Below are positions 1-9,900 of a DNA stretch of 24,582 bases, one piece after another. The notes beneath the pieces were generated by a model. That model did not search any database. It saw nothing but the letters and a program-made list of their open reading frames with translations, and was not told the origin of the DNA. The first letter of the stretch is position 1. Each line of letters opens with the position of its first letter. Origin of the DNA: an uncultured Clostridia bacterium (lineage in GTDB: Bacteria; Bacillota; Clostridia; TANB77; CAG-508); contig CAKPCG010000024.1 of NCBI GenBank assembly GCA_934141475.1, positions 1-24,582 of the forward strand, read 5' to 3'. The position numbers and the translations under genes are program-made.

Positions 1-1
1 T

Positions 2-274
2 ATGAGACTTGCTTTTGCTGTTGCAATAAATGTGGATGCAGATATTTTATTAGTAGATGAAATTTTATCTGTTGGAGACCAACATTTCCAAGAAAAATGT
101 ATAAATAAAATGAAAGAACTAAAAAAAGAAGGCAAAACAATGGTTTTTGTAACACATGGTTTAGAATCTGCAAAAGAACTTTGTGATAGAGCAGTATGGC
201 TTAACCAAGGTGTTATAAGACTTGATGGAAATACAAACGAAGTTATAGATAAATATATAGAAGAGACAGCGTAA
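2..274 (+). CDS. Polysaccharide ABC transporter, ATP-binding subunit (3' part only)
   Basis: This is the C-terminal end of an ABC ATPase whose N-terminus, with the Walker A motif, lies off the left edge. The first Met is internal: MRLAFAVAI is the helix that normally follows the ABC signature motif. Visible motifs are the Walker B strand ILLVDE, the D-loop region after it, and the H-loop VTHG. The family (Wzt/TagH/RfbB) powers export of undecaprenyl-linked O-antigen or teichoic-acid-like polymers across the cytoplasmic membrane. The gene stops 14 bases before the permease, so the two are one operon and probably one complex. No C-terminal carbohydrate-binding extension is present. The protein ends soon after the regulatory region, as in TagH-short or Wzt proteins that do not read the polymer end. 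The substrate cannot be told from sequence. Confidence 0.9.
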   Translation: MRLAFAVAINVDADILLVDEILSVGDQHFQEKCINKMKELKKEGKTMVFVTHGLESAKELCDRAVWLNQGVIRLDGNTNEVIDKYIEETA

Positions 275-288
275 GAAAGGAGAAACAG

Positions 289-1062
289 ATGAAATTTTTT
301 AAATCATTATATGAATATAGAGAATTATTAAAAACAAGTATAAAAAAAGATGTTAGAGGAAAATATAAAAATTCAGTATTAGGAGTATTGTGGTCATTTT
401 TAAATCCATTACTACAAATTGCAGTATATGCTTTAGTATTTCCACTTATAATGAAAAACAATATTCCAAATTATACAGTTTTCCTATGTTGTGGATTAAT
501 ACCATGGAGCTTTTGTTCTACAGCAATATCTAGAACATCATTTACAATGATAGAAAATGGGAATATTATAAAAAAGGTGTTCTTCCCAAGGGAAATACTT
601 CCTTTATCTGTGGTAACAAGTGAGGCTGTAAACTTTATAATATCAACAGTTATAATATTAGCATTTGTAATTGGTTATGGAATGGGAATTAGTAAATTTT
701 TAATATTTTATCCATTAGTACTAATTGTACAATATATTCTTTTAATAGGAATTTCTCTTATTGTATCTAGTGTAACAGTATACTTTAGAGATTTACAACA
801 TTTTATAGGAATTGCTCTGCAATTATTGTTTTATGCAACACCTATAGTATATGCACCAAATACAATACCAGAAGAATTTCAATGGATTATTCAATATAAT
901 CCAATGACATATATAATAAATGGATATAGAGATATATTCTATTACAAACAAATGCCAAATCTAGTATCAATAGGTTCAGTATTACTTATTGGAATTATTA
1001 TATGTTTAGCAGGATATTTTATATTTAGTAAGTTACAAAGAAAATTTGCAGAAGAGCTTTAA
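289..1062 (+). CDS. Polysaccharide ABC transporter permease (Wzm/TagG type)
   Basis: This 257-residue ABC-2 family membrane protein has about six hydrophobic segments, the usual size for Wzm/TagG permeases. The N-terminal stretch before the first segment is amphipathic and basic (KTSIKKDVRGKYKNSVLG), followed by LWSFLNPLLQ, a pattern typical of this family. Later segments include the conserved YFRDLQH and NPMTYIINGYRD regions. It would form the transmembrane channel with the ATPase encoded just upstream. The start is fixed by GAAAGGAG ending seven bases before the ATG. The next gene follows after 17 bases. Family assignment is firm; the exported polymer is unknown. Confidence 0.93.
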   Translation: MKFFKSLYEYRELLKTSIKKDVRGKYKNSVLGVLWSFLNPLLQIAVYALVFPLIMKNNIPNYTVFLCCGLIPWSFCSTAISRTSFTMIENGNIIKKVFFPREILPLSVVTSEAVNFIISTVIILAFVIGYGMGISKFLIFYPLVLIVQYILLIGISLIVSSVTVYFRDLQHFIGIALQLLFYATPIVYAPNTIPEEFQWIIQYNPMTYIINGYRDIFYYKQMPNLVSIGSVLLIGIIICLAGYFIFSKLQRKFAEEL

Positions 1063-1079
1063 AATTAGGAGATAATTTA

Positions 1080-3347
1080 ATGGAAGAATTTAATTTTGAA
1101 CTAGAACCAGGAAAAGAAATATATAATAACAGGAATTATGTGGAAAATGTTCCACTAATTTCTGTTGTTGTGCCTTTTTTTAATACAGAAGAATATATAG
1201 AACAAACAATAAAATCTATTTTAAATCAAACATTTCCATATTTCGAAATTTTAATAATTGATGATGGCTCTAGCAATGAAGGAGCATTAAGAAAGTTAGA
1301 AGAAATAGAAAAGATAGATAAAAGAATAAAAGTATTTCATAAAAAAAATGAAGGACTTGCAGCAACGAGAGACTTTGGTGCAAGTATGACATCTGAAACC
1401 TCAAAATATATAATGTTTATTGATGATGATGATTTAATAGAACCAACTTTTTTAGAATGTGGATATTGGGCGTTAGAAACAAATAAAAATTCTGCTTGGG
1501 CATATTCTGATTCTGTTGGCTTTCAAGGAGAAAAATATGTATGGAATAGATATTTTGATTCTGAGAAAATGAAAAAAGAAAATGAATTGATTTCGGCAGC
1601 ATTGATAAGAAAAAAAGACTTCTTTTTAGTTGATGGATATGCTTTAAGAGAAAAGGCTGTAAATGAAGATTGGAACTTTTGGCTTAAATTATTAGCAAAA
1701 GAAAAAAGCCCTGTTCATATGAGTTTCTATGGAGAATGGTATAGAAGAAAGAGAACAGGAGAACTTCAAAAGTCAAGAGAAAATAAAAAAAGAAGCTTAG
1801 AAATAATAAATGAAACTGCAAAAAGTGTTACAAAAATAGTAAAAGCAAAACAATATCCAAGTTATAATTATAATTATGAACTAATACAAGATAAGGTAGA
1901 TAGCATAGTTATTCCAAAACAAACTACTACAAAAGATACAATAAATATATTATTTATTGTACCATGGATGATAACTGGTGGGGCAGATTTATTTAATTTA
2001 AATTTAGTAAAAATGCTAGATAAAAAAAGATATGAAATAACAATTTTACTAACAGAACCAAATCAAAATACATTAAAACAAGAATTTGAAAAAAATAAAA
2101 ATGTAAAAGTATATGATTTAACATCATTTTTAGATCAAACATACTGGGTTTCTTTTATAAATTATATAATGCAAAAAGAAAACATAAATTTAATTTTAAA
2201 TTCAAATAGTAAATTTGGATATTCTATATTACCATACTTAAAAAGTACATATCCAAAAATACCAATTTTAGATTATGTTCATATGGAAGAATGGTATAAT
2301 AGAAATGGAGGATATTCAAGATATTCTTCAATGTATGAATCTGTAATAGACAAAACACTTGTATGTAATGAAAATAGCAAAAAAATATTAGAAAATCATT
2401 TTGGAAGAAATTCTATTGATGTAAAAACCGTATATATAGGTGTAGATGAAAAGAGATTTAATCCTGAAAAGTATAATAAAACTGAACTAAAAAAGAAGTA
2501 TTTAGGAGAAAATCAAGATAAAAAAGTAATATCATTTATTTGCCGAATTTCTGAGCAAAAAAGACCATTACTATTTTTAGAAATTATTGAATATTTAAAA
2601 GAACAAAGAAATGATTTTATAGTTTTAGTGGTGGGAAATGGAAATTTATTAGGAAAAATGAAAGAAAAAGCAAAAAAACTAAATCTTTTAGAAAATATTT
2701 TGTTTTTAGGAGAAATAAAAAATACAGCAGAAATTTATGAAATAAGTGATGTAACAGTTAATTGCTCATTAAAAGAAGGACTTGCATTAACATCTTATGA
2801 ATCATTAAGTATGAATGTTCCTGTTGTTTCAAGTAATGTTGGAGGACAAAAAGAACTTATAACAGAAGATGTAGGTGAGATTATAGAGCTTATGCAAGAT
2901 GAAAAAGATATATACAAAGAAGAATATAACAAAGAAGAAGTAAGAAATTATGCAAATTCAATAAACAAAGTTTTAAATAATTTAGAAAAATATAAGAAAA
3001 ATTGTAGAAAAAGAATTTGTGAGTATTTTACTATAGATAAAATGGTACAAAATATGAGTAGCATTTTTGAAGAAGAGCATAAAAATCCATCTAAAGAAAA
3101 AATAGAAAATGGATATAAATTAGCTAGTAATAAAAATATAACTAAAGAATTAATAACTGCAAACTTTAAAAGTGATGAAATAGAATATAAGTGGCAATGT
3201 ACAGAATATGAGAAAAAAGTATATGGAAGAGCATATTCTATATCAGGTTTAAATTACAAAAAAGAACTACTAAAAGAAAGACTTTGGGAGTTTCCAATGT
3301 GGAGATTTGCAATTGGAATTTACCACAAAATAAAAAATGGGGGATAA
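1080..3347 (+). CDS. Two-domain glycosyltransferase, GT2 fused to GT4
   Basis: This 755-residue cytoplasmic protein carries two catalytic domains. Residues about 24-260 are a GT-A fold family 2 transferase: ISVVVPFFNTEEYI, the IIDDGSS nucleotide-binding motif and a DDDD cluster serving as the metal-binding DxD. Residues about 285-660 are a GT-B fold family 4 transferase: NILFIVPWMITGGADLF begins the first Rossmann half, and the second half has the E-x7-E donor-site motif, with glutamates at 566 and 574 (EGLALTSYE). The last 90 residues are charged with no recognised domain. AGGAG lies eight bases before the ATG. Its position after the export ATPase and permease suggests it builds or caps the exported glycan on the lipid carrier, adding two sugars with one polypeptide. 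Donor and acceptor sugars cannot be deduced. Confidence 0.88.
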   Translation: MEEFNFELEPGKEIYNNRNYVENVPLISVVVPFFNTEEYIEQTIKSILNQTFPYFEILIIDDGSSNEGALRKLEEIEKIDKRIKVFHKKNEGLAATRDFGASMTSETSKYIMFIDDDDLIEPTFLECGYWALETNKNSAWAYSDSVGFQGEKYVWNRYFDSEKMKKENELISAALIRKKDFFLVDGYALREKAVNEDWNFWLKLLAKEKSPVHMSFYGEWYRRKRTGELQKSRENKKRSLEIINETAKSVTKIVKAKQYPSYNYNYELIQDKVDSIVIPKQTTTKDTINILFIVPWMITGGADLFNLNLVKMLDKKRYEITILLTEPNQNTLKQEFEKNKNVKVYDLTSFLDQTYWVSFINYIMQKENINLILNSNSKFGYSILPYLKSTYPKIPILDYVHMEEWYNRNGGYSRYSSMYESVIDKTLVCNENSKKILENHFGRNSIDVKTVYIGVDEKRFNPEKYNKTELKKKYLGENQDKKVISFICRISEQKRPLLFLEIIEYLKEQRNDFIVLVVGNGNLLGKMKEKAKKLNLLENILFLGEIKNTAEIYEISDVTVNCSLKEGLALTSYESLSMNVPVVSSNVGGQKELITEDVGEIIELMQDEKDIYKEEYNKEEVRNYANSINKVLNNLEKYKKNCRKRICEYFTIDKMVQNMSSIFEEEHKNPSKEKIENGYKLASNKNITKELITANFKSDEIEYKWQCTEYEKKVYGRAYSISGLNYKKELLKERLWEFPMWRFAIGIYHKIKNGG

Positions 3348-3407
3348 AATTGAATAACATTTAAAAAATTATTTATTATAATTTATGCCTTAAAGAAAGG
3401 ATTGAAA

Positions 3408-5237
3408 ATGAAAAAAATAATTCAAAAGTATTCATGCTTAATAAGTGTAGTTGTATCAGTATTGGTTGCAATTGGACTAAAAGTAGAATCTAAAGAAATA
3501 GCAAATGACATGATATATTTAATATTTACAATAGGAATTTCAGTATTAATATACCACAATTTAAAATCAAAAGATAAAAGATTATGGATAATTTCAGCAA
3601 TTGTTGGTGTTATTTTTTCTATATGTTACTATTTAGGAGATATACAAAATTTATATATGCACAGCTATGTACCAACAAGTAAAAGATTCTTTTTATATTC
3701 AGTTATAAAAATGGTATCATATTTTGTAATATTTGCAAATAGCGTATTTTTACTTTTTGAAAAAATGCCAAAAATTATAAATAAATTAAAAACAAACAAA
3801 GAATGGAAATTTTTTACTAACAACAAAAAATCTTTTGCGTTAGTTGCCTTAATATTTTTTGTATCATATATACCTTTTTTTCTACATTACTATCCAGGAA
3901 ATGTAAATACAGATAGTGTAGGAAGTTTATACCAAATAACAGGTATATCAAAATTCACTAATTTCCAACCAATATTATATACATTAATATTAGGTGGACT
4001 TTGGAATTTAGGAAAGTTTGTATTTGGTAGTTCTGTAGCAGGAATTGCAGTTTACAGTCTTTTCCAAATGATTTGTACAAGTTTAGTTTTCTCATATGTT
4101 TTATATTATATGGCAAAAAGAAATATAAGTTTAAAATGGAGAATACTTACATTTTTATTTTTACTATTAAATCTACTAAATGGATGGTTTGTAGTTAGAT
4201 GTGAAAAAGGAATGTTATTCCACATAAGCTTTATATTAGTTGTACTTGGAATAATAGATATAATTTATGAAAAAGAAAAATTCTTTAAAAATAAGTGGAA
4301 AGTAGCAGGTTTAGTGCTTATTACTTTAATAATGATTTTTATAAGAAATAATGGAATATATGCCTTAGTATTATCGTTACCATTTTTAATTTGGGCATGT
4401 AAAAAAATATGGAAACAGGTACTTGTACTATTTGGTGGAATAATAGTATGTACACTAATAATACAAGGACCAGTATTTAAAGCAATAAACATAAGCTATT
4501 CAAATGCAGGAGAGGCATTATCAGTTCCGATTCAAGCATTTGCTAGAGTAAGTAAATATGCAGATGATAGACTTTCAGAAGATGATAAAAATGCTATTGA
4601 TAAATACTTTAGAATTAGTCACGAAGATCTTGCAAACATATACGAACCATGGAGATCTGATGCAACTAAATCAAACTTTTTATCAGATGAATTTAGCAAA
4701 GACAAAAAGACTTTAATATTAAAATACCTTAAATTTGCAATAAAATATCCAGTACAAACAGTAACAGCTTTAGTTTTAAATACAGGAAACAATTATAGCC
4801 CTAATTTTAAAGTTTGGGGAATTATAAGAGATTATGGAACAGAAACACAAGATGCTTATGGAACACTTTCAGAAGGTGGAGCAGACGCTTTAAATAGCTT
4901 TGTGGAAAAATATCCATTACATGGCGAAAGTATTGTAAAATTTGAATTTTTACAAAAACTAAATGATATTTTAGCAAAAGAAAATATTTCTGTTATATCA
5001 AACTTTATTGATAATATTGGATTCTATTTCTGGATAATTTTATTATGTGTTATGTATTGTATTTATAAAAAACAATATGAAGACATTGTTATGATCCTTC
5101 CTATACTAGGACTTTGGTTAACTGCTATAGCAGCTCCAATGACAGATATAAGATATATTTATCCTATGTTTTTAACAGCTCCAATATTTATAGGTATTAT
5201 AGGAAAAAATTCAGCTAAAAATGAAATTGTAAAGTAA
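3408..5237 (+). CDS. Polytopic membrane protein, DUF6020-like, possible GT-C glycosyltransferase
   Basis: This 609-residue protein has about 12-13 hydrophobic segments. I chose the ATG that follows AAAGAAAGG by seven bases; an in-frame TTG six bases earlier sits too close to that site. Conserved-looking motifs are HYYPGNVNTDS in the first outer loop after five segments, NFQPILYT at the next segment, FIRNNGIYA in mid-protein and DIRYIYPMF near the end. These fit my memory of the DUF6020 family, which I could not check by search. The architecture (many helices, a large soluble stretch at about residues 360-530, and a late D-x-R-Y-x-Y-P motif) resembles GT-C enzymes that use lipid-phosphate sugars outside the membrane. 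It is probably cotranscribed with the upstream glycosyltransferase (60-base gap). The GT-C role is inference. Confidence 0.7.
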   Translation: MKKIIQKYSCLISVVVSVLVAIGLKVESKEIANDMIYLIFTIGISVLIYHNLKSKDKRLWIISAIVGVIFSICYYLGDIQNLYMHSYVPTSKRFFLYSVIKMVSYFVIFANSVFLLFEKMPKIINKLKTNKEWKFFTNNKKSFALVALIFFVSYIPFFLHYYPGNVNTDSVGSLYQITGISKFTNFQPILYTLILGGLWNLGKFVFGSSVAGIAVYSLFQMICTSLVFSYVLYYMAKRNISLKWRILTFLFLLLNLLNGWFVVRCEKGMLFHISFILVVLGIIDIIYEKEKFFKNKWKVAGLVLITLIMIFIRNNGIYALVLSLPFLIWACKKIWKQVLVLFGGIIVCTLIIQGPVFKAINISYSNAGEALSVPIQAFARVSKYADDRLSEDDKNAIDKYFRISHEDLANIYEPWRSDATKSNFLSDEFSKDKKTLILKYLKFAIKYPVQTVTALVLNTGNNYSPNFKVWGIIRDYGTETQDAYGTLSEGGADALNSFVEKYPLHGESIVKFEFLQKLNDILAKENISVISNFIDNIGFYFWIILLCVMYCIYKKQYEDIVMILPILGLWLTAIAAPMTDIRYIYPMFLTAPIFIGIIGKNSAKNEIVK

Positions 5238-5325
5238 AAAAGGCTAAATTGCAGTAGATAAGGTATAAAAAATGATGCTAAATGCGATAGCTTAAGGTTG
5301 AAAAACATAGTTGAATGTCAATATA

Positions 5326-5368
5326 TGGGGTAGAAAAACTGGAAGTTTTTCTACCTCAATATTTTTTT
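5326..5368 (+). terminator. Intrinsic terminator closing the export cluster
   Basis: GGTAGAAAAACT pairs with AGTTTTTCTACC around a GGA loop. Further pairs at the base include a wobble. A seven-T run follows after a short CAATA gap. It lies about 90 bases after the membrane protein stop and before the next promoter. The rest of the 263-base gap (5238-5500) shows no ORF I would support. Confidence 0.8.
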
Positions 5369-5433
5369 ACAAATAAACTACAAAATATAGCCAAATAAAC
5401 AAAATGGAAATTTTTAAAAAATTTTGTTTATTA

Positions 5434-5462
5434 TTTACAGATAATAATTAATATGATAATAT
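5434..5462 (+). promoter_or_regulatory. Probable sigma-A promoter for the GT2/DUF2304/EamA genes
   Basis: TTTACA and TAATAT are separated by 17 bases, just downstream of the terminator and about 40 bases before the GT2 start codon. Both hexamers deviate from consensus by two bases, so this is a plausible rather than a certain call. Confidence 0.5.
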
Positions 5463-5500
5463 AAAGAAGTGAAAAGAATGAAAGGAGAAAAAAACGAAAA

Positions 5501-6199
5501 ATGAAAGTTTTAGTAATAATTCCAGCATATAATGAAGAAGAAAGTATAAAAAATACTATAACAAATTTAAAAAAAGCTAATCAAGATGTGGATTATGTAA
5601 TAATAAATGATTGTTCAAAAGACTCAACAAAAAAGATTTGCGAAGAAAATAACTATAATGTTATAAATTTACCAGTAAATTTAGGAATAGGAGGAGCTGT
5701 TCAAACAGGATATAAGTTTGCATACGAAAACGATTACGATGTGGCAATACAAATGGATGCAGATGGACAACATGATCCAAAATATATAAATGATATGGTA
5801 AAAGAAATAGAAAATGGAAATGACTTAGTTATAGGATCAAGATTTCTAAAAAAAGAAGGTTTTCAATCAACATGGATAAGAAGAATAGGAATAAATTTAT
5901 ATTCTAAATTAATAAAAATATTTACCAAAAAAGAAATAAAAGATACTACATCAGGTTATAGAGCAGTTGGCAAAAGGGTAATTAAAATTTTTAGTAATGA
6001 CTATCCTGTAGATTACCCAGAACCTGAAACAGATGCTTTAATTGCTAAAAATGGATTTAATGTAAAAGAAATACCAATGGAAATGAAGCAAAGAGATGGT
6101 GGAGCAAGTTCTATAACACCACTAAAATCAATATACTATGCGGTAAAAGTAGGATTAGCAGTTGTATTAGCATGTATAGTAAAAGATAAGGAGGTGTAA
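5501..6199 (+). CDS. GT2 glycosyltransferase, polyprenyl-phosphate sugar synthase type (DPM1/GacI-like)
   Basis: This 232-residue family 2 glycosyltransferase begins with VIIPAYNEEESI. It has VIINDCSKDST for nucleotide binding, a DAD metal motif at residues 86-88 in QMDADGQHDP, and DTTSGYRAVGKRVI further on. The short length and single C-terminal hydrophobic stretch are like dolichyl- or undecaprenyl-phosphate sugar synthases, which load one sugar onto the lipid carrier. It starts 13 bases after AAAGGAG, slightly far but without a better start. The DUF2304 gene follows after three bases. In Streptococcus pyogenes the same pair (GacI and GacJ) makes the lipid-linked GlcNAc used to decorate the group A carbohydrate. 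By analogy this enzyme probably makes the donor for a wall-polymer side chain. The sugar is unknown. Confidence 0.88.
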   Translation: MKVLVIIPAYNEEESIKNTITNLKKANQDVDYVIINDCSKDSTKKICEENNYNVINLPVNLGIGGAVQTGYKFAYENDYDVAIQMDADGQHDPKYINDMVKEIENGNDLVIGSRFLKKEGFQSTWIRRIGINLYSKLIKIFTKKEIKDTTSGYRAVGKRVIKIFSNDYPVDYPEPETDALIAKNGFNVKEIPMEMKQRDGGASSITPLKSIYYAVKVGLAVVLACIVKDKEV

Positions 6200-6202
6200 A
6201 AG

Positions 6203-6571
6203 TTGAATAAAGTATTACAAATAATTTTAATAGTGTCAACAGGTATTTTTTGCTTATTTATTCTAACAGTTACAAGAAAGAAAAAATTATCATATAAATA
6301 TACTTTAGTATGGTTATTTTTCGGAATAGTAACACTTTTGTGTGCAATATTCCCATCAATTATTAAAGGATTTGCAAAGCTTGTTCATATTGCAGAGCCA
6401 ACAAATGCACTATTTTTAATATATATATTTTTAATTATAGTAATTATATTTTATATAAGTATTGCATTCTCAAAAATGAATGAAAAATTAACAAGTTTAA
6501 TTCAAAAAAATGCAATTTTAGAATATAAAATATCCAAAAATGAAAAGGAGAAAAAAAGTGAAAATAATTAG
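6203..6571 (+). CDS. DUF2304 small membrane protein (GacJ-like)
   Basis: This 122-residue protein has three hydrophobic segments (about residues 3-22, 33-53 and 70-92) and then a charged, probably coiled-coil cytoplasmic tail. The arrangement, with RKKKLSYKYTLVW between the first two segments, fits DUF2304. It uses a TTG start placed six bases after a near-perfect AAGGAGGTG. It lies directly after the GT2 gene and overlaps the next reading frame by 14 bases, indicating translational coupling. In the streptococcal GacIJ pair the DUF2304 partner binds the GT2 enzyme at the membrane and raises its activity, and that is the most likely role here. Family call from pattern recognition, not search. 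Confidence 0.8.
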   Translation: MNKVLQIILIVSTGIFCLFILTVTRKKKLSYKYTLVWLFFGIVTLLCAIFPSIIKGFAKLVHIAEPTNALFLIYIFLIIVIIFYISIAFSKMNEKLTSLIQKNAILEYKISKNEKEKKSENN

Positions 6572-6908
6572 TATAATAGTTTATTTAATTTTAACAGTAG
6601 GAGGCTTAATATTTATAAAATCAGGTTCAGATAGTACTGCACTTGCAATTCAAAATGGAACATTTAATTTTGCAATGAGTATAAAGGCAATGATAGGATT
6701 TATGGCATATATAGGAAGTTTTTTAATTTACAGTTTTTATATTATAAAAAAATTTGATTTAAGTTATATATACCCAATAATTACAGGAATAACTCAAGTT
6801 TTAGTTGTTATTTTAGGAGTACTTTTATTTAAAGAAAAATTAAGTGGTTTTGGAATAGCAGGAATAGTTTTAATTATTTTAGGAATTGTATTTTTAAATT
6901 TAAAATAA
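6558..6908 (+). CDS. Small EamA/SMR-like membrane protein, candidate lipid-sugar flippase
   Basis: This 116-residue protein has four hydrophobic segments. I chose the GTG start, seven bases after AAAGGAG, over an in-frame ATG 18 bases earlier that would put that site inside the gene. The last half, with LFKEKLSGFGIAGIVLIILG at the final helix, has the typical end of small multidrug-resistance and EamA half-transporters. In ArnE/ArnF-type systems such proteins flip an undecaprenyl-phosphate sugar to the outer face. With the overlapping DUF2304 gene and the GT2 upstream, a flippase for the GT2 product is the natural reading. A drug or metabolite exporter cannot be ruled out. No recognised promoter separates it from the next gene. 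Confidence 0.78.
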   Translation: MKIISIIVYLILTVGGLIFIKSGSDSTALAIQNGTFNFAMSIKAMIGFMAYIGSFLIYSFYIIKKFDLSYIYPIITGITQVLVVILGVLLFKEKLSGFGIAGIVLIILGIVFLNLK

Positions 6909-6935
6909 ATTTATATTATGAAAGGAACCAAAAAG

Positions 6936-9900
6936 ATGAAAAAGTTTTTAGTAATATCACTAATAAGTGTTTTTATATTAACAGTATTTAGCAATTTTTC
7001 AATAGCTGTAAATGCAAATAATCCGATAGAAGATGGTACTTATGAAATAACATCAACAATAAATAGTAATATAGCATTTGATATAACAGATGGTTCATAT
7101 AATGATGGAGCACCTATACAATTATGGCAAAATTACCATGTAACACAACAAAAATTTATTATAAAAAGTAATAATAACGGTTATTACACTATAAAATCTG
7201 CAAAAACAGGAAAATATTTATCTGTAGAAAATGAAAATCCGAGTTGGGGTAATAAAATTGTTCAAAAAACAGCAAATGGAAAAACATCACAAGAATGGGC
7301 AATAAAAAGAAAAAGTAACAATACGTACAATATTGTATCTAGATGCGGAAATTTAGATATAGATGTACCAAACTGGAATTGTAATAATGGTGTAAAACTT
7401 CAGCTATGGGGAAATAACGAAAGTGCGACATCTCAAAGATTTATTTTAAATAAAGTAGAAGATGAAAATTCTAAAAATTTAGGAGAAGGAACATATCAAA
7501 TAGTTTCAAGTATAAATAGAAATATATCGTTTGATATAGAAAGTGGCTCTTTACAAAATGGTGCTAAATTACAATTATGGGACAATGTATATGCTGAGCA
7601 ACAAAAGTTTGTATTAGAATATGTAGACGAAGGATATTACAGAATAAAATCAAAATATTCTGGAAAATATTTAACAATAGAAAATAATAATACTTCATGG
7701 GGTAGAAAAATTGTTCAACAAGATAAAAACAATTTAGACACACAAAAATGGAAATTCAAAAAAGCAAGTGATGGAAGTTATAACATTGTTTCTAAAATTG
7801 ATGGTATACATATAGATATACCAAATTGGAATTGCAATAATGGAGTAAAACTACAAATATGGGGAGCAAATGAATCCGCAACAGCTCAAAGGTTTTATCT
7901 TATAAAAGAAACCGAAGAAACAGGAACAAAAACTGTAGACAATGGCTATTATAAAATACTAACAAAACTAAACACTTCGAGGTCATTTGATATAGATTGT
8001 GGTTCATTTGCAAATGGAGCAATGGCTCAATTATGGCAAGATTATAATAAATTACAACAAAAATTTAAAATAGAATATGTAGACAATGGCTATTACAAAA
8101 TAATATCAGCAAACTCTAAAAAAGCTCTAACAGTTTCAAACAGAAATACAAGAAGAGGAACTTTAATAGTACAACAAGATGATTCAAATTTAGATACACA
8201 ATTATGGATTATAAAAAATGGAAATAATGGAACACATAGATTTATATCTAAAATAGGAAATATGGCTTTAATGGTAAATAGCGGAAATGATGGAGAAAAA
8301 CTTATATTAGGTCCAAAAGACGAAAGCATAAATAATGAGTTTATATTAGTTAAAGAAAATATAGAAGAAAATGCCGTAACATCAATTCAAGATGGATATT
8401 ATAATATAACTTTAAATAGTGGAAAAACTTTAGAAATTCAAGGAGCAGGGCTTGGAGAAAATGCAAATGCACAAATATGGGAAAAAAGTGCAGTTCAACA
8501 TCATAAATTTCATATAACAAGAGTTCCAGGAACAAATTATTATAAAATATCAGCAGTACATTCAGCAAAATATTTACAAGTAGAAAATTCTAGTATATAT
8601 GATGGTGCAAATGTAACACAAGGATATAACAATAACCAAAGTAATCAATACTGGTATATTATAGATTCAGGAAATGGATATTATAGTTTTGTATCTAAAT
8701 TAAATGGATTGTATTTAAAAACTTCAAACAGAAATAGTAATGGTTCGAATATATTTGTAGGTTATAATAACAATTCTTATGATTCAAAATTTAGATTAAT
8801 TAATGTAAATATAGTAGAAAAAGGACCATTTGAAATACAAACAAAACTAGATAGCAACAAAGTTTTAGACATAGATAGAGGTTCTACATATGATAATGCA
8901 AATGTACAAATATGGATACCACAAAATACAAACCAAGAAAGATTTACATTTGAAGCAATTACCAATGATACATTTTTAATAAAAAATGTAAATTCAGGAA
9001 AAGTACTAACATTAACAAATAATGGAAATGTTGTGCAATATCAAAATTACCAATCAATTAATCAAAAATGGAAAGTTATAGAAAGAGGAGACAATTGTTA
9101 TAGTTTTAAAAATCTACAAAATGGATATTGCTTAGATTTAGATAATGCTCGTACAGACAATGGAACAAATGTAAAAACTTGGTGGGACAATGGAAATGAT
9201 GCCCAAAAATTCCGATTAGTTACAGGATATAGAAAATTTTATGAATATGGGATATATGGAACATCAGGAAAAAAACAAGCAAATCAAGGTGGATATGATT
9301 TAGAGTATTATAAAATTGGACAAGGTAGAAAAAAATTCTTTGCAGCATTTTCAATTCATGGATTTGAAGATTCTTATTCATATGATGGACAAGAATTAAC
9401 ATATATGGCAAATGAATTTAAAAAATATTTAGTTAACAATATTTCTGAAAAAATAGTAAATGAATGGACAATCTACATTTTACCAACACTAAATCCAGAT
9501 GGTCAAAGAGATGGATGGTCAAATGATGGACCAGGGCGTACAAGTTTATATAGTTATGCACCTAATAACCATGGTATAGACTTAAATAGATGTTGGAGTG
9601 TAGGATTTGAACCAAAATATAATTCAAGAAATTATACAGGTGGTAGTCCATTTTTAGCACCAGAAGCAACTCAGCTTAGAGATTTTATTTTAAATAATCG
9701 TGGTAGCCAAAACATAGTAATAGATACACATGGTTGGCTAAATGAAACAATTGGGGATAGTGGAATTGGAAGCTTTTATAGAAATGAATTTGGGATATCT
9801 AAACATATAGCAACATATGGAAAAGGATATTTTATAAATTGGGCAAGAAGCATTGCAAATACAAGATCAATGTTACTTGAATTGCCAGAAGTATCATCAC

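Noticed and set aside
3350..3382. TTGAAT and TATAAT before the DUF6020-like gene
   Set aside because: The 21-base spacing is too long for a sigma-A promoter; cotranscription with the upstream gene is more likely.
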